Assembly (NCBI RefSeq): GCF_900451005.1
Contig: NZ_UGIB01000001.1
Span: 2,019,010 to 2,083,009, forward strand
DNA length: 64,000 nt
From: Helicobacter fennelliae
GTDB taxonomy: Bacteria; Campylobacterota; Campylobacteria; Campylobacterales; Helicobacteraceae
Direction: 5' to 3'
Shown: positions 1 to 7,897 of the stretch, in pieces
Layout: the number at the start of each line of letters is the position of its first letter
How positions within the stretch are numbered: position 1 is the stretch's first letter
The notes under the pieces: generated by a model
Told to the model about the DNA's origin: nothing
Seen by the model: the letters and a program-made list of their open reading frames with translations, nothing else
Database searches by the model: none
Program-made: the position numbers and the translations under genes

Positions 1-514
1 TCTTGCTTATGGTTGCATTGACTTGAGATTGTTGTTCATTGAGTGCGACGATTTTTTGCTGTGTGTGGCGCGTGAGGAGTTCAAATACATCTTCTAAAAT
101 AATATCATCAGGAGAAATCACACTCTGCTTATCCAAAATCAAAGTAAAAGCGATGTCGTTTATGATTAAATTAGCGATATAGAGCTGGATTTGATTTTTT
201 TGAGATTCTAGGTTTTTGAGTGTTTTTTGTAAGCTATCAAGTTGCTTGGCTTGAGATTGGCTTTGACTTTGGTTTTGGCTAATGTTTTTTTGCAAAAAGT
301 CAATTTGGGCTTGTAGCTTTGTGATTTGGGCTTTGCGAGCGTTGATTGTATTGCCAAGTGTTGTGAGATGGGTTGAGATTTTTTGCTGCTCTTTTGTTTT
401 TTCTAATAGCTTGGCTTTGTTGGAGTTGATATTTTTCTCTATATCCTCCATATTGTCCGCAAAGACAAACCCGCCACACAATATCAATGCAAATAATGCA
501 AATATAAAGCGCAT
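1..514 (-). CDS. envC: Murein hydrolase activator, EnvC-like (N-terminal part)
   Basis: The gene reads off the left edge, so only about 171 N-terminal residues are visible. It starts with a Sec-type signal peptide (MRFIFALFALILCGG, cleavage near VFADN). A long polar coiled coil rich in Lys, Gln and Asn follows, as in the EnvC/NlpD-type proteins that activate periplasmic amidases at the septum. The catalytic-like M23/LytM domain expected at the C-terminus lies outside the window. Its ATG overlaps the ftsX stop (TAATG), so it is translated with ftsX. FtsEX-EnvC is a known functional trio: FtsEX controls the activator across the inner membrane. The call rests on signal peptide, coiled coil and position, because the diagnostic domain is not visible. 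Confidence 0.75.
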   Translation of the reverse strand, partial: MRFIFALFALILCGGFVFADNMEDIEKNINSNKAKLLEKTKEQQKISTHLTTLGNTINARKAQITKLQAQIDFLQKNISQNQSQSQSQAKQLDSLQKTLKNLESQKNQIQLYIANLIINDIAFTLILDKQSVISPDDIILEDVFELLTRHTQQKIVALNEQQSQVNATISK

Positions 515-1323
515 TACACTTTCCTTTGTAAAAAGATAGCAATAATGGCAGAAAACAAAGAAATAACCACTGAAGCAAGAAGCAAAAAGGCATAATCTTC
601 AAAAAAATAAAAAATATCATTACGCACGCCAAGTGCCTCAATCACTTGCATAGAGGCAGATGTAGTCGAGAAATACAGCACCCCACCGATACTCAAACAA
701 GACGCAAAAATCGAATCACCCAAAACAGACTTGATTAAAAATTTGTTTTTCATCCACATACTCGCACCCAAATAAGTCATAATCTGCACTCGTTTATTAT
801 GCTCAAAATGCCAGATTCTGATTTGGCTAATCATCAATAAAACGCTCAAAACTGCGATAAGCAAAGCAAAAATCTGCACGCTTAATTTGATAAAATAAAG
901 TAGTTTTGAGGTTTGATTATGGGTTTTACTAAAAGATTCTGTCCGAATCACACCCGGAATCTTACTCAAAGTAGAATCTATTTTTGCCAATCTCTTCTCA
1001 TCGGGAAATGAGGAAAGCTTGAGCGCATAATACAAAGAAAGTCCTTTTTTGATGTTTTCAAAATCATCATTATTCATATTAGGGCGGATTTTATCAAGCA
1101 CAAAACTTGGATCAATAGGCTCGATAGATGAGGCTTCAGGAATGTTTTGAGAGATAAATTCAAGCGTTAGATTCTGCTTGCTTGCAATTACAATGGCATA
1201 ATTTTGCAAAAGTTTATCTTCATTGCTAATGATTGCGCGATTGATTAAAATCAAACTCTCTAACCCAAAAAGCAAAGCCACCAATGGCAAAATAAAGAAA
1301 AAATGCTGCTTAATGTTGCTCAT
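514..1323 (-). CDS. ftsX: Cell division protein FtsX
   Basis: A membrane protein of about 269 residues with the FtsX layout: one N-terminal membrane segment (about residues 6-26), a periplasmic domain of about 140 residues, then three membrane segments in the C-terminal half. FtsX pairs with the ATPase FtsE and passes the signal to the periplasmic hydrolase activator encoded next. The start chosen is the ATG giving MSNIKQHFFF. An upstream TTG would add eight residues inside ftsE and is less likely. The 5' end overlaps ftsE by 14 nt and the stop overlaps the envC start, so the three genes form one translationally coupled operon. Sequence identity in this family is low, so topology and context carry the call. 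Confidence 0.88.
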   Translation of the reverse strand: MSNIKQHFFFILPLVALLFGLESLILINRAIISNEDKLLQNYAIVIASKQNLTLEFISQNIPEASSIEPIDPSFVLDKIRPNMNNDDFENIKKGLSLYYALKLSSFPDEKRLAKIDSTLSKIPGVIRTESFSKTHNQTSKLLYFIKLSVQIFALLIAVLSVLLMISQIRIWHFEHNKRVQIMTYLGASMWMKNKFLIKSVLGDSIFASCLSIGGVLYFSTTSASMQVIEALGVRNDIFYFFEDYAFLLLASVVISLFSAIIAIFLQRKV

Positions 1324-1984
1324 AAATAGAATTCCTTTCTCGATCAATAAATAAATGGCGATATTCGATATTGATTCTCATTGGCACACGATGTGTCACG
1401 ACGACAATCGTTATATCAAGCTGTTCGTTTGCACTTTTAAGCAAACTCCAAATCATATCACTTGAAAAATCATCAAGATTGCCTGTGGGCTCATCAGCAA
1501 GAATAAGCATTGGACGATGTGCGATCGCACGAGCCATTGCCACTCTTTGCTGCTCTCCACCGCTAAGTTCAAGCGGATATTTATTTGCCTTATGCAATAA
1601 TCCGATGTGTGAGAGCAATTTTTCTACCTGCGCATCGCAAGCGTCTTTTTTGTAGCCATTAATCTCCATAGGAAGAGCGATATTTTTTTCGACACTCCAT
1701 TCCTCAATCAATTTATAATCTTGAAACACGATTCCTATGCGCTGTCTCAAATAATTAATCGATCGCTTGCTTGCTTTTGAGAGATTAATATCACACACAC
1801 TAAGATTGCCACTCATAGGCGATAACCCACCATAAAGGGAATTAAGCAAAGTGCTTTTGCCACTTCCACTTGGACCCGAGATAAAGACAAAATCTTTGTG
1901 ATTGATTTCAAAATTTGCATCAATAATCACAGGCTCGTCTTTATGGTAGCCTAATGTTAATTTAGAAGCTGAAATAAGACTCAT
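1310..1984 (-). CDS. ftsE: Cell division ATP-binding protein FtsE
   Basis: An ABC ATPase of 224 residues, the normal FtsE length. The Walker A motif GPSGSGKST is at residues 37-45, the signature LSGGEQQR near residue 140, and Walker B LILADEPTG follows, with the H-loop in VVVTHR. It powers FtsX on the cytoplasmic face at the division site. Its start overlaps the trmB stop by 4 nt and its end overlaps ftsX, fixing it in a trmB-ftsE-ftsX-envC transcription unit, the order I recall for H. pylori. A LolD-type ATPase would look alike, but the FtsX and EnvC neighbours decide. Confidence 0.93.
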   Translation of the reverse strand: MSLISASKLTLGYHKDEPVIIDANFEINHKDFVFISGPSGSGKSTLLNSLYGGLSPMSGNLSVCDINLSKASKRSINYLRQRIGIVFQDYKLIEEWSVEKNIALPMEINGYKKDACDAQVEKLLSHIGLLHKANKYPLELSGGEQQRVAMARAIAHRPMLILADEPTGNLDDFSSDMIWSLLKSANEQLDITIVVVTHRVPMRINIEYRHLFIDRERNSIYEQH

Positions 1985-3198
1985 AGATTCTCCAATACCT
2001 CAATAAATTTAATATATGCCATAATTGTTCCTTGATTTGGAATAAATGATTGCGGATAGTATAGCACGCTATTATCGTTTTGCAACACAATAACGCGATT
2101 CAAAGGCAACAAAAAATCACCCATACTCACCAAAAAAATAACCCGACTCAAATCTTGATACACATCATATATATGCAAAAAATAACCCTGATATACGCGT
2201 TTTTGTGTCAGATTATCAATTTTGGCTTGAGAGAGGGGATTTGAGAGAATCTTTTGAATCAAAGCTTTTGGAAGCATAAAATCAAAATCTTGTGTAAAAC
2301 TAAAATCTTGAATATTTTGCTCCTCATCATGCAAACTTATAATATTGACATCATAAATGTCTTTTTGCTGTTTTTGCCACCTTGCTTCATATTTGCTAGT
2401 AATTTCTTGTGAGATGTTTTTATGCACCATAAATTTAGCATTTGGAAATGACAAAATAGATTCTAGCGTATCAGTAAAATATTCTTTATCATCTGTTCTA
2501 AGCTCTAAGATTCCGTCTTTGTGAAGCACCCTTAATGCATGCGCCAAAAAAGTCTTACTCATAATGCGACGATGTTTGGCTTTATTCCATGGCACTGGAA
2601 AGTGCAGGTATATGCGATGAAGGATATTTGATGGCAAAATCTCTAGCAAAATCCGCGCATCAAAATTAAGAATATAAAGATTCTCTAATCCCAAAATCTG
2701 AATCTGCCGCAAAACCTGCTCAATGGAGGGCGTATGTACTTCAAGTCCGATGAAAAGCGATTGTGGATTCTGCTTTGCAAGCCAAAGGATATGCCGACCG
2801 CTTCCAAACCCAATCTCTAGGCTGATTGATCGCGTAGAATCTAGCATTTTGAGCTTATGCAAATCCTCAGGATTGATAAAATACGGAATCTCAACTTCTT
2901 GCTTTGGCTTTGTGTTTTCAAGATTATGACAAAAAGTATCACTATGCCTTGATAGAATCTTTAAGGCTTCCTTTAGGATTCCAACTGGTGCTGGTTTTGT
3001 GATTTTTAGGGCTTTTATGAGTATGTCGTTTTTGTCTTTTCTTTTTCTTTCTTGGATAAAAAACACTCTCTGCTGATAGCGCACACAAAGAAGTGAAAGC
3101 TCTGGATATTTTAGGCTCTGAATCTTATATGATATTTCATAATCATTGCAAACAAGTGGCAGGCAAAAATTTGTCTTGTAAGCTAGAAAATGTGGCAT
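1981..3198 (-). CDS. trmB: tRNA (guanine-N7)-methyltransferase
   Basis: A 405-residue protein with a class I methyltransferase core in the middle: the SAM-binding motif LEIGFGSGRHIL at about residues 125-136, then the TrmB-typical FIGLEVH and YLHFPVPWNKAKHRR segments. It would place m7G46 in the variable loop of tRNAs. It is longer than the roughly 240-residue E. coli enzyme, with extra N- and C-terminal parts, which is usual in Helicobacter and Campylobacter. The ATG follows directly after the stop of the upstream lipoprotein gene and its 3' end overlaps ftsE by 4 nt. Confidence 0.9.
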   Translation of the reverse strand: MPHFLAYKTNFCLPLVCNDYEISYKIQSLKYPELSLLCVRYQQRVFFIQERKRKDKNDILIKALKITKPAPVGILKEALKILSRHSDTFCHNLENTKPKQEVEIPYFINPEDLHKLKMLDSTRSISLEIGFGSGRHILWLAKQNPQSLFIGLEVHTPSIEQVLRQIQILGLENLYILNFDARILLEILPSNILHRIYLHFPVPWNKAKHRRIMSKTFLAHALRVLHKDGILELRTDDKEYFTDTLESILSFPNAKFMVHKNISQEITSKYEARWQKQQKDIYDVNIISLHDEEQNIQDFSFTQDFDFMLPKALIQKILSNPLSQAKIDNLTQKRVYQGYFLHIYDVYQDLSRVIFLVSMGDFLLPLNRVIVLQNDNSVLYYPQSFIPNQGTIMAYIKFIEVLENL

Positions 3199-4434
3199 TT
3201 ACGGAAGCCAAAGCTCGATTTTTTGACTCGGGGCTGATTCATTGCCATTCTCATCAACAGCCACAACCCAATATGTATATTTCTTAGACAATGCCATATC
3301 TTTATCGACAAACTTTGTCTTTGTCGTATTGTCAAATCGCAATGGTGTTTTTGTCTTTTCTGTAAGTCGATACACTGCATACGACTTGACATGCGCGTTA
3401 TTAATCACTTCCCATTCAATAACGCCATGCTTATTTTGCACGCTAGATTTTATGATTTTTGGCACCAAAAGCGGTGGCAATGTCTCGCCCATTACAGCAC
3501 CCTTTGGCAAATCACTTGCAATACCACTCTCATCTATGGCTATAACCTTATAAAATCTCGTTACGCCATCTTGATTGATAGAATCTACAAAAGAATTTGT
3601 ATCTGATGTGCCAAGAAGATTATACTTTCCATCAAGCGTATCAGAATAATAAATTTCGTATTTTTTGGCTTCAGCGACACTGCCCCATTCTAGCTGGATC
3701 TTTTTGGCGTATTTTCTTGAGGCTTGAAGTGAGGTGATTGTTTGTGGTTTGTTTTTGGTTTTGCCATTGATAACTTCACTTGGCAAAGATTTTGTCCCAT
3801 CAAAATCCTGCGCTACAATCCGATACGAATACTCCTTGCCATCGCTTAAATTAGTATCAAAAAACTCAACCATTAAGCGATTTTTCACAGTAGCGATATT
3901 TAAAAATTTTCCAGAATCATTCATTCGTTGGATAATGTATTGCGTGATACTTGGATTTGGGTGAGGACTCCAGATGAGCTTGATACTCTTTGGCTTATCA
4001 AAAGAGGCAAATCCTTGCTCTATGGGATCGATAAAAGAAGTTTTTATCTCAACACTTTGAGATTGCTTTGATATAGCATTATCTTTGCCAAGCACAGCGA
4101 TTGCAAATGAATATGAAGTCTGTGGCAAAAGAGAATTCACAACATAATGCGTTGAATATGGATTCTTGATTGTTGCGATTTTTTTAGGTTTTTTATTGGA
4201 TTGGATCTGATAAATCACAAACCCCTTAACAGAATGAATATCTTGCATAAGATCCCACTCAAGTGCCACAGAAGTAACATCAACGAGCGTGCGGATATTG
4301 TGAATCACAGGTAGATTCTGGTCTATAATGTCATTTGTATTCAAAAACCCAATGCCTACACTTTTGTTTGAACAACCCAAAAAAAGCACACTAGCTAAAA
4401 TGCTGCAAAAAAGTATCAAGCTGTATGGCTTCAT
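3199..4434 (-). CDS. Fibronectin type III-like lipoprotein
   Basis: About 411 residues. The start chosen gives MKPYSLILFCSILASVLFLG followed by the lipobox Cys, a clear lipoprotein signal, so the mature protein should be lipid-anchored in the periplasm or outer membrane. The rest consists of about four repeated beta-rich modules of 85-95 residues with recurring patterns such as YSFAIAVLGKDN, YSYRIVAQDFDG, FYKVIAIDESG and YTYWVVAVDENGNES, typical of FnIII folds. The function is unknown. The first 44 nt overlap the end of rluD, and the stop is directly followed by the trmB ATG. A longer reading frame with a non-ATG start exists but would bury the signal peptide. Confidence 0.85.
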   Translation of the reverse strand: MKPYSLILFCSILASVLFLGCSNKSVGIGFLNTNDIIDQNLPVIHNIRTLVDVTSVALEWDLMQDIHSVKGFVIYQIQSNKKPKKIATIKNPYSTHYVVNSLLPQTSYSFAIAVLGKDNAISKQSQSVEIKTSFIDPIEQGFASFDKPKSIKLIWSPHPNPSITQYIIQRMNDSGKFLNIATVKNRLMVEFFDTNLSDGKEYSYRIVAQDFDGTKSLPSEVINGKTKNKPQTITSLQASRKYAKKIQLEWGSVAEAKKYEIYYSDTLDGKYNLLGTSDTNSFVDSINQDGVTRFYKVIAIDESGIASDLPKGAVMGETLPPLLVPKIIKSSVQNKHGVIEWEVINNAHVKSYAVYRLTEKTKTPLRFDNTTKTKFVDKDMALSKKYTYWVVAVDENGNESAPSQKIELWLP

Positions 4435-5503
4435 GTAATTGCTCCTCCCCAAAATAAGTAAAACAAAATTGTAACATATCTCTAAACATAGGCGCACAAA
4501 ATATAAGTTTTTTTCGCGTTGCAGGGTGCGTTAAATGCAGCACATAAGAATGTAGCATAACGCGGACATTATCCTTACCTAAATACCCATAAAGCGTATC
4601 TCCGATAATATGTCGCGATAGACTTTCAAGATGCGCGCGGATCTGATGTGTGCGCCCCGTGTAGAGTCTAATAGCAATAAGCTGATATTTTGAGTTTTTA
4701 GATTCTAATAATGGCACAAATTCACTTTTGGAATAGCGCGTATTTGGAATCTGGATTTTGAGATTGTCAGTATTTGTGATTTTGAGGCGATTTTTGGGGT
4801 GTCTTGCTAAATGGCATTCGACAAACATTCTGTCTTTGAGTGGCACATCAATCACAGCCAAATAATAACGACCCATTTCTTTTGTTTGGAGCTGCTGGCT
4901 TAAGGCAAGATGAGCTGTATTATTTTTGGCAATGGCTATCGATCCGCTTGTCTGCTTATCAAGTCTATGAACAATTCCTACACGTTCTTCACCGCTAAGG
5001 GTTGAGAGCTTGATGTGTTTAGATTTTAGCCAATCAACAAGAGTTGGCTCTTTGACGCTTGGTGCGGTATGCACGACAAGATGAGGAGGCTTATTTAAAA
5101 CCAAAATATCATCATCTTCATACAAAATCTCAATATCCATTTTGTCTGCAAAATCTAAATATTCTGTATGGCTTGTTTGGTTGTATGTAGGCAAAGTAAT
5201 ATATATTTCATCGTTGTGTTTTAAGATGATTCCGCCTTTTTTGGCAATTTTGGCATTGAGCTTGACATAGCCATTTTTGATTAAATGCAGAATCTGATTT
5301 TTACTAGAATCCAAATATTGCGCCAAATAATCATCAAGACGCGTTTTTTGGGATTGCACGTTTTGGGGTTGTTTGGTTTGAGATTGCACGCCCTGAGATT
5401 GTGTATTTTGAAATGATGTCAAATCTAATGTGTTTGAGCCTAAATTAGCATTGAATTTTATTTTATGACTTGCTAAAAGATTTGTTTTTGTGCTAGAATC
5501 CAT
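4391..5503 (-). CDS. rluD: RluD-family 23S rRNA pseudouridine synthase
   Basis: A 370-residue protein. An S4 RNA-binding domain spans about residues 54-100 (TRLDDYLAQYL...GYVKLNAKIAKKGG) and a pseudouridine synthase domain follows. The catalytic motif GIVHRLDKQTSG has its Asp near residue 180, and RTHQIRAHLESL and GDTLYG are also present. The family isomerises uridines in 23S rRNA, and RluD-type enzymes act on helix 69. Odd feature: an N-terminal extension of about 50 residues with Gln/Ser-rich near-repeats (QGVQSQTKQPQNVQSQ) before the S4 domain. It is divergently arranged with rodA and overlaps the downstream lipoprotein gene by 44 nt. RluD rather than RluB or RluC is inferred from the HRLD type and remembered synteny. 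Confidence 0.87.
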   Translation of the reverse strand: MDSSTKTNLLASHKIKFNANLGSNTLDLTSFQNTQSQGVQSQTKQPQNVQSQKTRLDDYLAQYLDSSKNQILHLIKNGYVKLNAKIAKKGGIILKHNDEIYITLPTYNQTSHTEYLDFADKMDIEILYEDDDILVLNKPPHLVVHTAPSVKEPTLVDWLKSKHIKLSTLSGEERVGIVHRLDKQTSGSIAIAKNNTAHLALSQQLQTKEMGRYYLAVIDVPLKDRMFVECHLARHPKNRLKITNTDNLKIQIPNTRYSKSEFVPLLESKNSKYQLIAIRLYTGRTHQIRAHLESLSRHIIGDTLYGYLGKDNVRVMLHSYVLHLTHPATRKKLIFCAPMFRDMLQFCFTYFGEEQLHEAIQLDTFLQHFS

Positions 5504-5547
5504 TTTTTGTTATTCCTAAAATTCAACAATTTTTAAGGTTATGAGTA

Positions 5548-6699
5548 ATGATTGATAGGCGCATTTTGACACATTTTGATTTTTTATTGCCTATTTTGAT
5601 TCTTCCTATTATCGGCACTTCTTATTTTTTGATCGCTCAAATCAACACCACACAAAACCTCAAGCAGGCTGTGTATATTATAGTCGGGATTATAGCATTT
5701 TTGTGCGCGTTTTTTATACCATTTAGACGACTCAATAAATCCATTCCTTTGTTTTATTGGATTTGTATTATTTTGCTTATTCTTGTTGAACTTATCGGGA
5801 CAAAACAGCTTGGCGCGCAACGATGGATTACGATTGGATCTTTTTCTATACAACCAAGCGAACCTATCAAAATCGCTATTATTTTGCTTTTAAGTGCGCA
5901 CATTCAGGCTAATCCTCCGCCTCTTCATGGCTATGGATTGCGTCAGTTTTGTATTTTGAGCTTTTATATTCTCCTTCCATTTACATTGATTTTGCTTCAG
6001 CCAGACTTAGGGACAGCTCTTGTTGTTTTATTTATGGGCTTTGGGACGCTTTTTTTGATCGGGGTCAATTACAAAATATGGGTTGGTATCCTTATAGGGA
6101 TTTTGATCGCATCGCCTTTGATTTATGGCTCACTTAAGGATTATCAGCGTAAAAGAATCCATGATTTTGTCTCAGAAAAGCCAAGCTACCATGTCCAGCA
6201 ATCCATCATCACCATAAGCTCAGGAGGGCTTATTGGCAAAAATAAAGAAAACGCCACCCAAACACAGCTCCGATTTTTACCCATTGCGACAAGCGATTTT
6301 ATTTTTGCGTATTTTTCAGAGCGATTTGGATTTGTCGGTATTCTTATTTTGCTTACGATTTATTGCTTGCTTACATTACATATTCTTACTTTTTCTATGC
6401 TTGATCCAAAGGATTATTATCTCAAAACCACCGCTTGTGCGATTTCTTTATTATTGTTTTTTTATGTCTCTGTCAATATTGCTATGACAATTAATCTCGC
6501 TCCGGTGGTTGGCATACCTCTGCCTCTTTTTAGTTATGGCGGAAGTAGTTTTATCACTTTTATGATTTTATTTGGGATTTTAGAAAATTTACTTGCCTTT
6601 AGATTTAATTTTGGCTACAATCAGAGTTTTTTTAGAAAAGTAAAAATTGGTAGAAGAAAAATTAGTGGGGGGGGGGGCAGAACCTATAAGAATATTTAA
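5548..6699 (+). CDS. rodA: Rod-shape SEDS glycosyltransferase RodA
   Basis: A membrane protein of 383 residues and about ten membrane segments, of the SEDS family (RodA/FtsW), which polymerises lipid II glycan for the elongating wall. Visible hallmarks are QRWITIGSFSIQPSEPIKIA, LQPDLGTAL and the C-terminal GIPLPLFSYGGSSFI. RodA rather than FtsW is preferred from length, the short N-terminus and remembered synteny with rluD. The ATG at the listed start has an AAGG site 7 nt upstream. An earlier ATG at 5541 runs into a stop after four codons. Odd: a G11 tract lies 11 codons before the stop, inside the C-terminal tail, so slippage would swap the last residues without touching the catalytic core. 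Confidence 0.9.
   Translation: MIDRRILTHFDFLLPILILPIIGTSYFLIAQINTTQNLKQAVYIIVGIIAFLCAFFIPFRRLNKSIPLFYWICIILLILVELIGTKQLGAQRWITIGSFSIQPSEPIKIAIILLLSAHIQANPPPLHGYGLRQFCILSFYILLPFTLILLQPDLGTALVVLFMGFGTLFLIGVNYKIWVGILIGILIASPLIYGSLKDYQRKRIHDFVSEKPSYHVQQSIITISSGGLIGKNKENATQTQLRFLPIATSDFIFAYFSERFGFVGILILLTIYCLLTLHILTFSMLDPKDYYLKTTACAISLLLFFYVSVNIAMTINLAPVVGIPLPLFSYGGSSFITFMILFGILENLLAFRFNFGYNQSFFRKVKIGRRKISGGGGRTYKNI
6667..6677 (+). repeat. G11 homopolymer in the rodA 3' end
   Basis: Eleven consecutive G residues within the rodA reading frame, encoding the glycines of the tail SGGGGRTYKNI. With ten G the tail would read SGGGAEPIRIF and continue through about ten further codons. With twelve (or nine) it would end SGGGGQNL. 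Tracts of this length are mutation-prone in Helicobacter. Here the effect would be a change of C-terminus, not on/off switching. Confidence 0.9.
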
Positions 6700-6804
6700 A
6701 AACTTTTCGTATTTAATTTTTCTTTAAAAACACTGGTTTAAGATATGGGTTCAAAGGAAGTAAGGACATTGACTTGAAGTGTTGTTTAAATACCAAATAC
6801 TTAA

Positions 6805-6881
6805 GGATCTTTAGCTCAGCTGGTCAGAGCACTCGGCTCATAACCGATTGGTCGTAGGTTCAAATCCTACAAGATCCACCA
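6805..6881 (+). tRNA. tRNA with CAU anticodon, probably tRNA-Ile2 (lysidine type)
   Basis: A 77-nt cloverleaf with the encoded CCA end. The acceptor strands GGATCTT and AAGATCC pair. The D-arm is TAGCTCAGCTGGTCAGAGCA, the anticodon loop CTCATAA has CAT at 6839-6841, and the T-arm is GTAGGTTCAAATCCTAC. The anticodon fits methionine or, after C34 modification to lysidine, isoleucine (AUA). The GGAxCTTTAGCTCAG start and GGTCGTAGGTTC core resemble bacterial tRNA-Ile(CAU) such as that of B. subtilis more than elongator tRNA-Met. It lacks the initiator features, since G1:C72 is paired. The tRNA call is certain; the Ile identity is an inference. Confidence 0.9.
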
Positions 6882-7897
6882 TAACCACTTTTCCACACAA
6901 TAAAATCATTTAATTTCTTCAAAATCTACTTTTAAAACTTAATTTATCATTTTAGAATTCCTTTATACTTTTTGTGTTTTTGCTTGTCTAAAATTTCTAC
7001 ACAACCCTACTGATACATAAGACATCGCATTTTTCTTTTATCTATTTTTGACTAGATTGCTTCGTCCTATCGTCCTCGCAATGACGGGGCAGACTTATCC
7101 TTGCGTGGCAATCTATAAGAATCCACTTTTAGATTCTAGAATCTAGGATAAAAAACTTTGCCACCCTCGTCATGTCTTAAGCGTTAGCGAAGAATCTAAA
7201 TCCAAACTAAAATCTATTTTAGATTTTTTTCTGGATTCTTCGTTCGTTTCACTCACTCAGAATGACGGAGTGGTTGGTTTTATAAAGAATGACGAGGCAT
7301 TTTAGAATCTAGATTCTATGCAAACACAAAGGGGTGTAAAGAAATCCTCTATTTTTAGCTTATTTTTGTAGTTTTGCGAGTTTGGCGCAAGATAAAACCA
7401 AGTGATTCGCTACTTTTCGTGCGTCGCCACAATAACACAAGATAAAGCCAAACGAAGCAATCTGCAAAAATAAGCTAAAAGAGAGGATTTAGATTCTATG
7501 TAAATTAGATTCTAGTATTATCAATTACTGAAAAAACTTAACATGCGACTTTGCGCGATGATTTCTAATGCTTAAAGGCTTACTTTTGATATTTAAAATC
7601 ATTAATTTTATTTAATAATAAAAATTATCGATTAACTTTTCTCCATTATAGTCATTTTTGCCTGTTTCAAGCAGGCAGACAGACTTTTTTATTAAACTCC
7701 TAAAAGGTAGCTTTCAAGCTACCTTGAATTTACATCACAAATCGCCACAACACAAAAGCATAAATTCAGCCTATTATTAATAGTCCTATCAATGCCTATC
7801 AATATCCCTGCTAATAACTTGCCACACAGAATCTAGCAGAATTTAAAACACACTACAAACTCTGCTACAAACCCCACTATAAACTCTACCATAAACC
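6882..7897. other. 1-kb gene-free spacer made of dispersed repeats
   Basis: No convincing reading frame. From left to right: a partial copy of the inner part of the AAATCCTCT element (about 6970-7012); a block shared with other spacers (GCTTCGTCCTATCGTCCTCG and CGTGGCAATCTATAAGAATC, 7045-7125); a block around AAGAATCTAAATCC with a palindromic AAATCTATTTTAGATTTT (7190-7275); an AAATCCTCT-ended element (7342-7490); then AT-rich DNA. It ends in a short degenerate tandem run of ACTACAAACTCTG-like units (7848-7900) reaching the stop of the next gene. Many AGATTCT/AGAATCT copies lie in it. Confidence 0.7.
7342..7490. repeat. Small inverted-repeat element, copy 1 (MITE-like)
   Basis: A 149-nt unit bounded by AAATCCTCTATTTTTAGCTT on the left and its inverted counterpart ending AGAGAGGATTT on the right. 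The ends match those of units at 36159-36327 and 40931-41098, but the middle differs, so this is an internal variant. It has no coding capacity. Flanks carry GTGTAAAG and TAGATTCTATG in common with the other copies. Confidence 0.65.

Noticed and set aside
300..641. 113-codon minus-strand frame
   Set aside because: It overlaps the ftsX end and the envC start in the wrong frame; the signal peptide and overlap arrangement support envC.
6805..6881. Initiator tRNA-fMet
   Set aside because: Position 1:72 is a paired G:C and the anticodon stem lacks the three G:C pairs of initiators.
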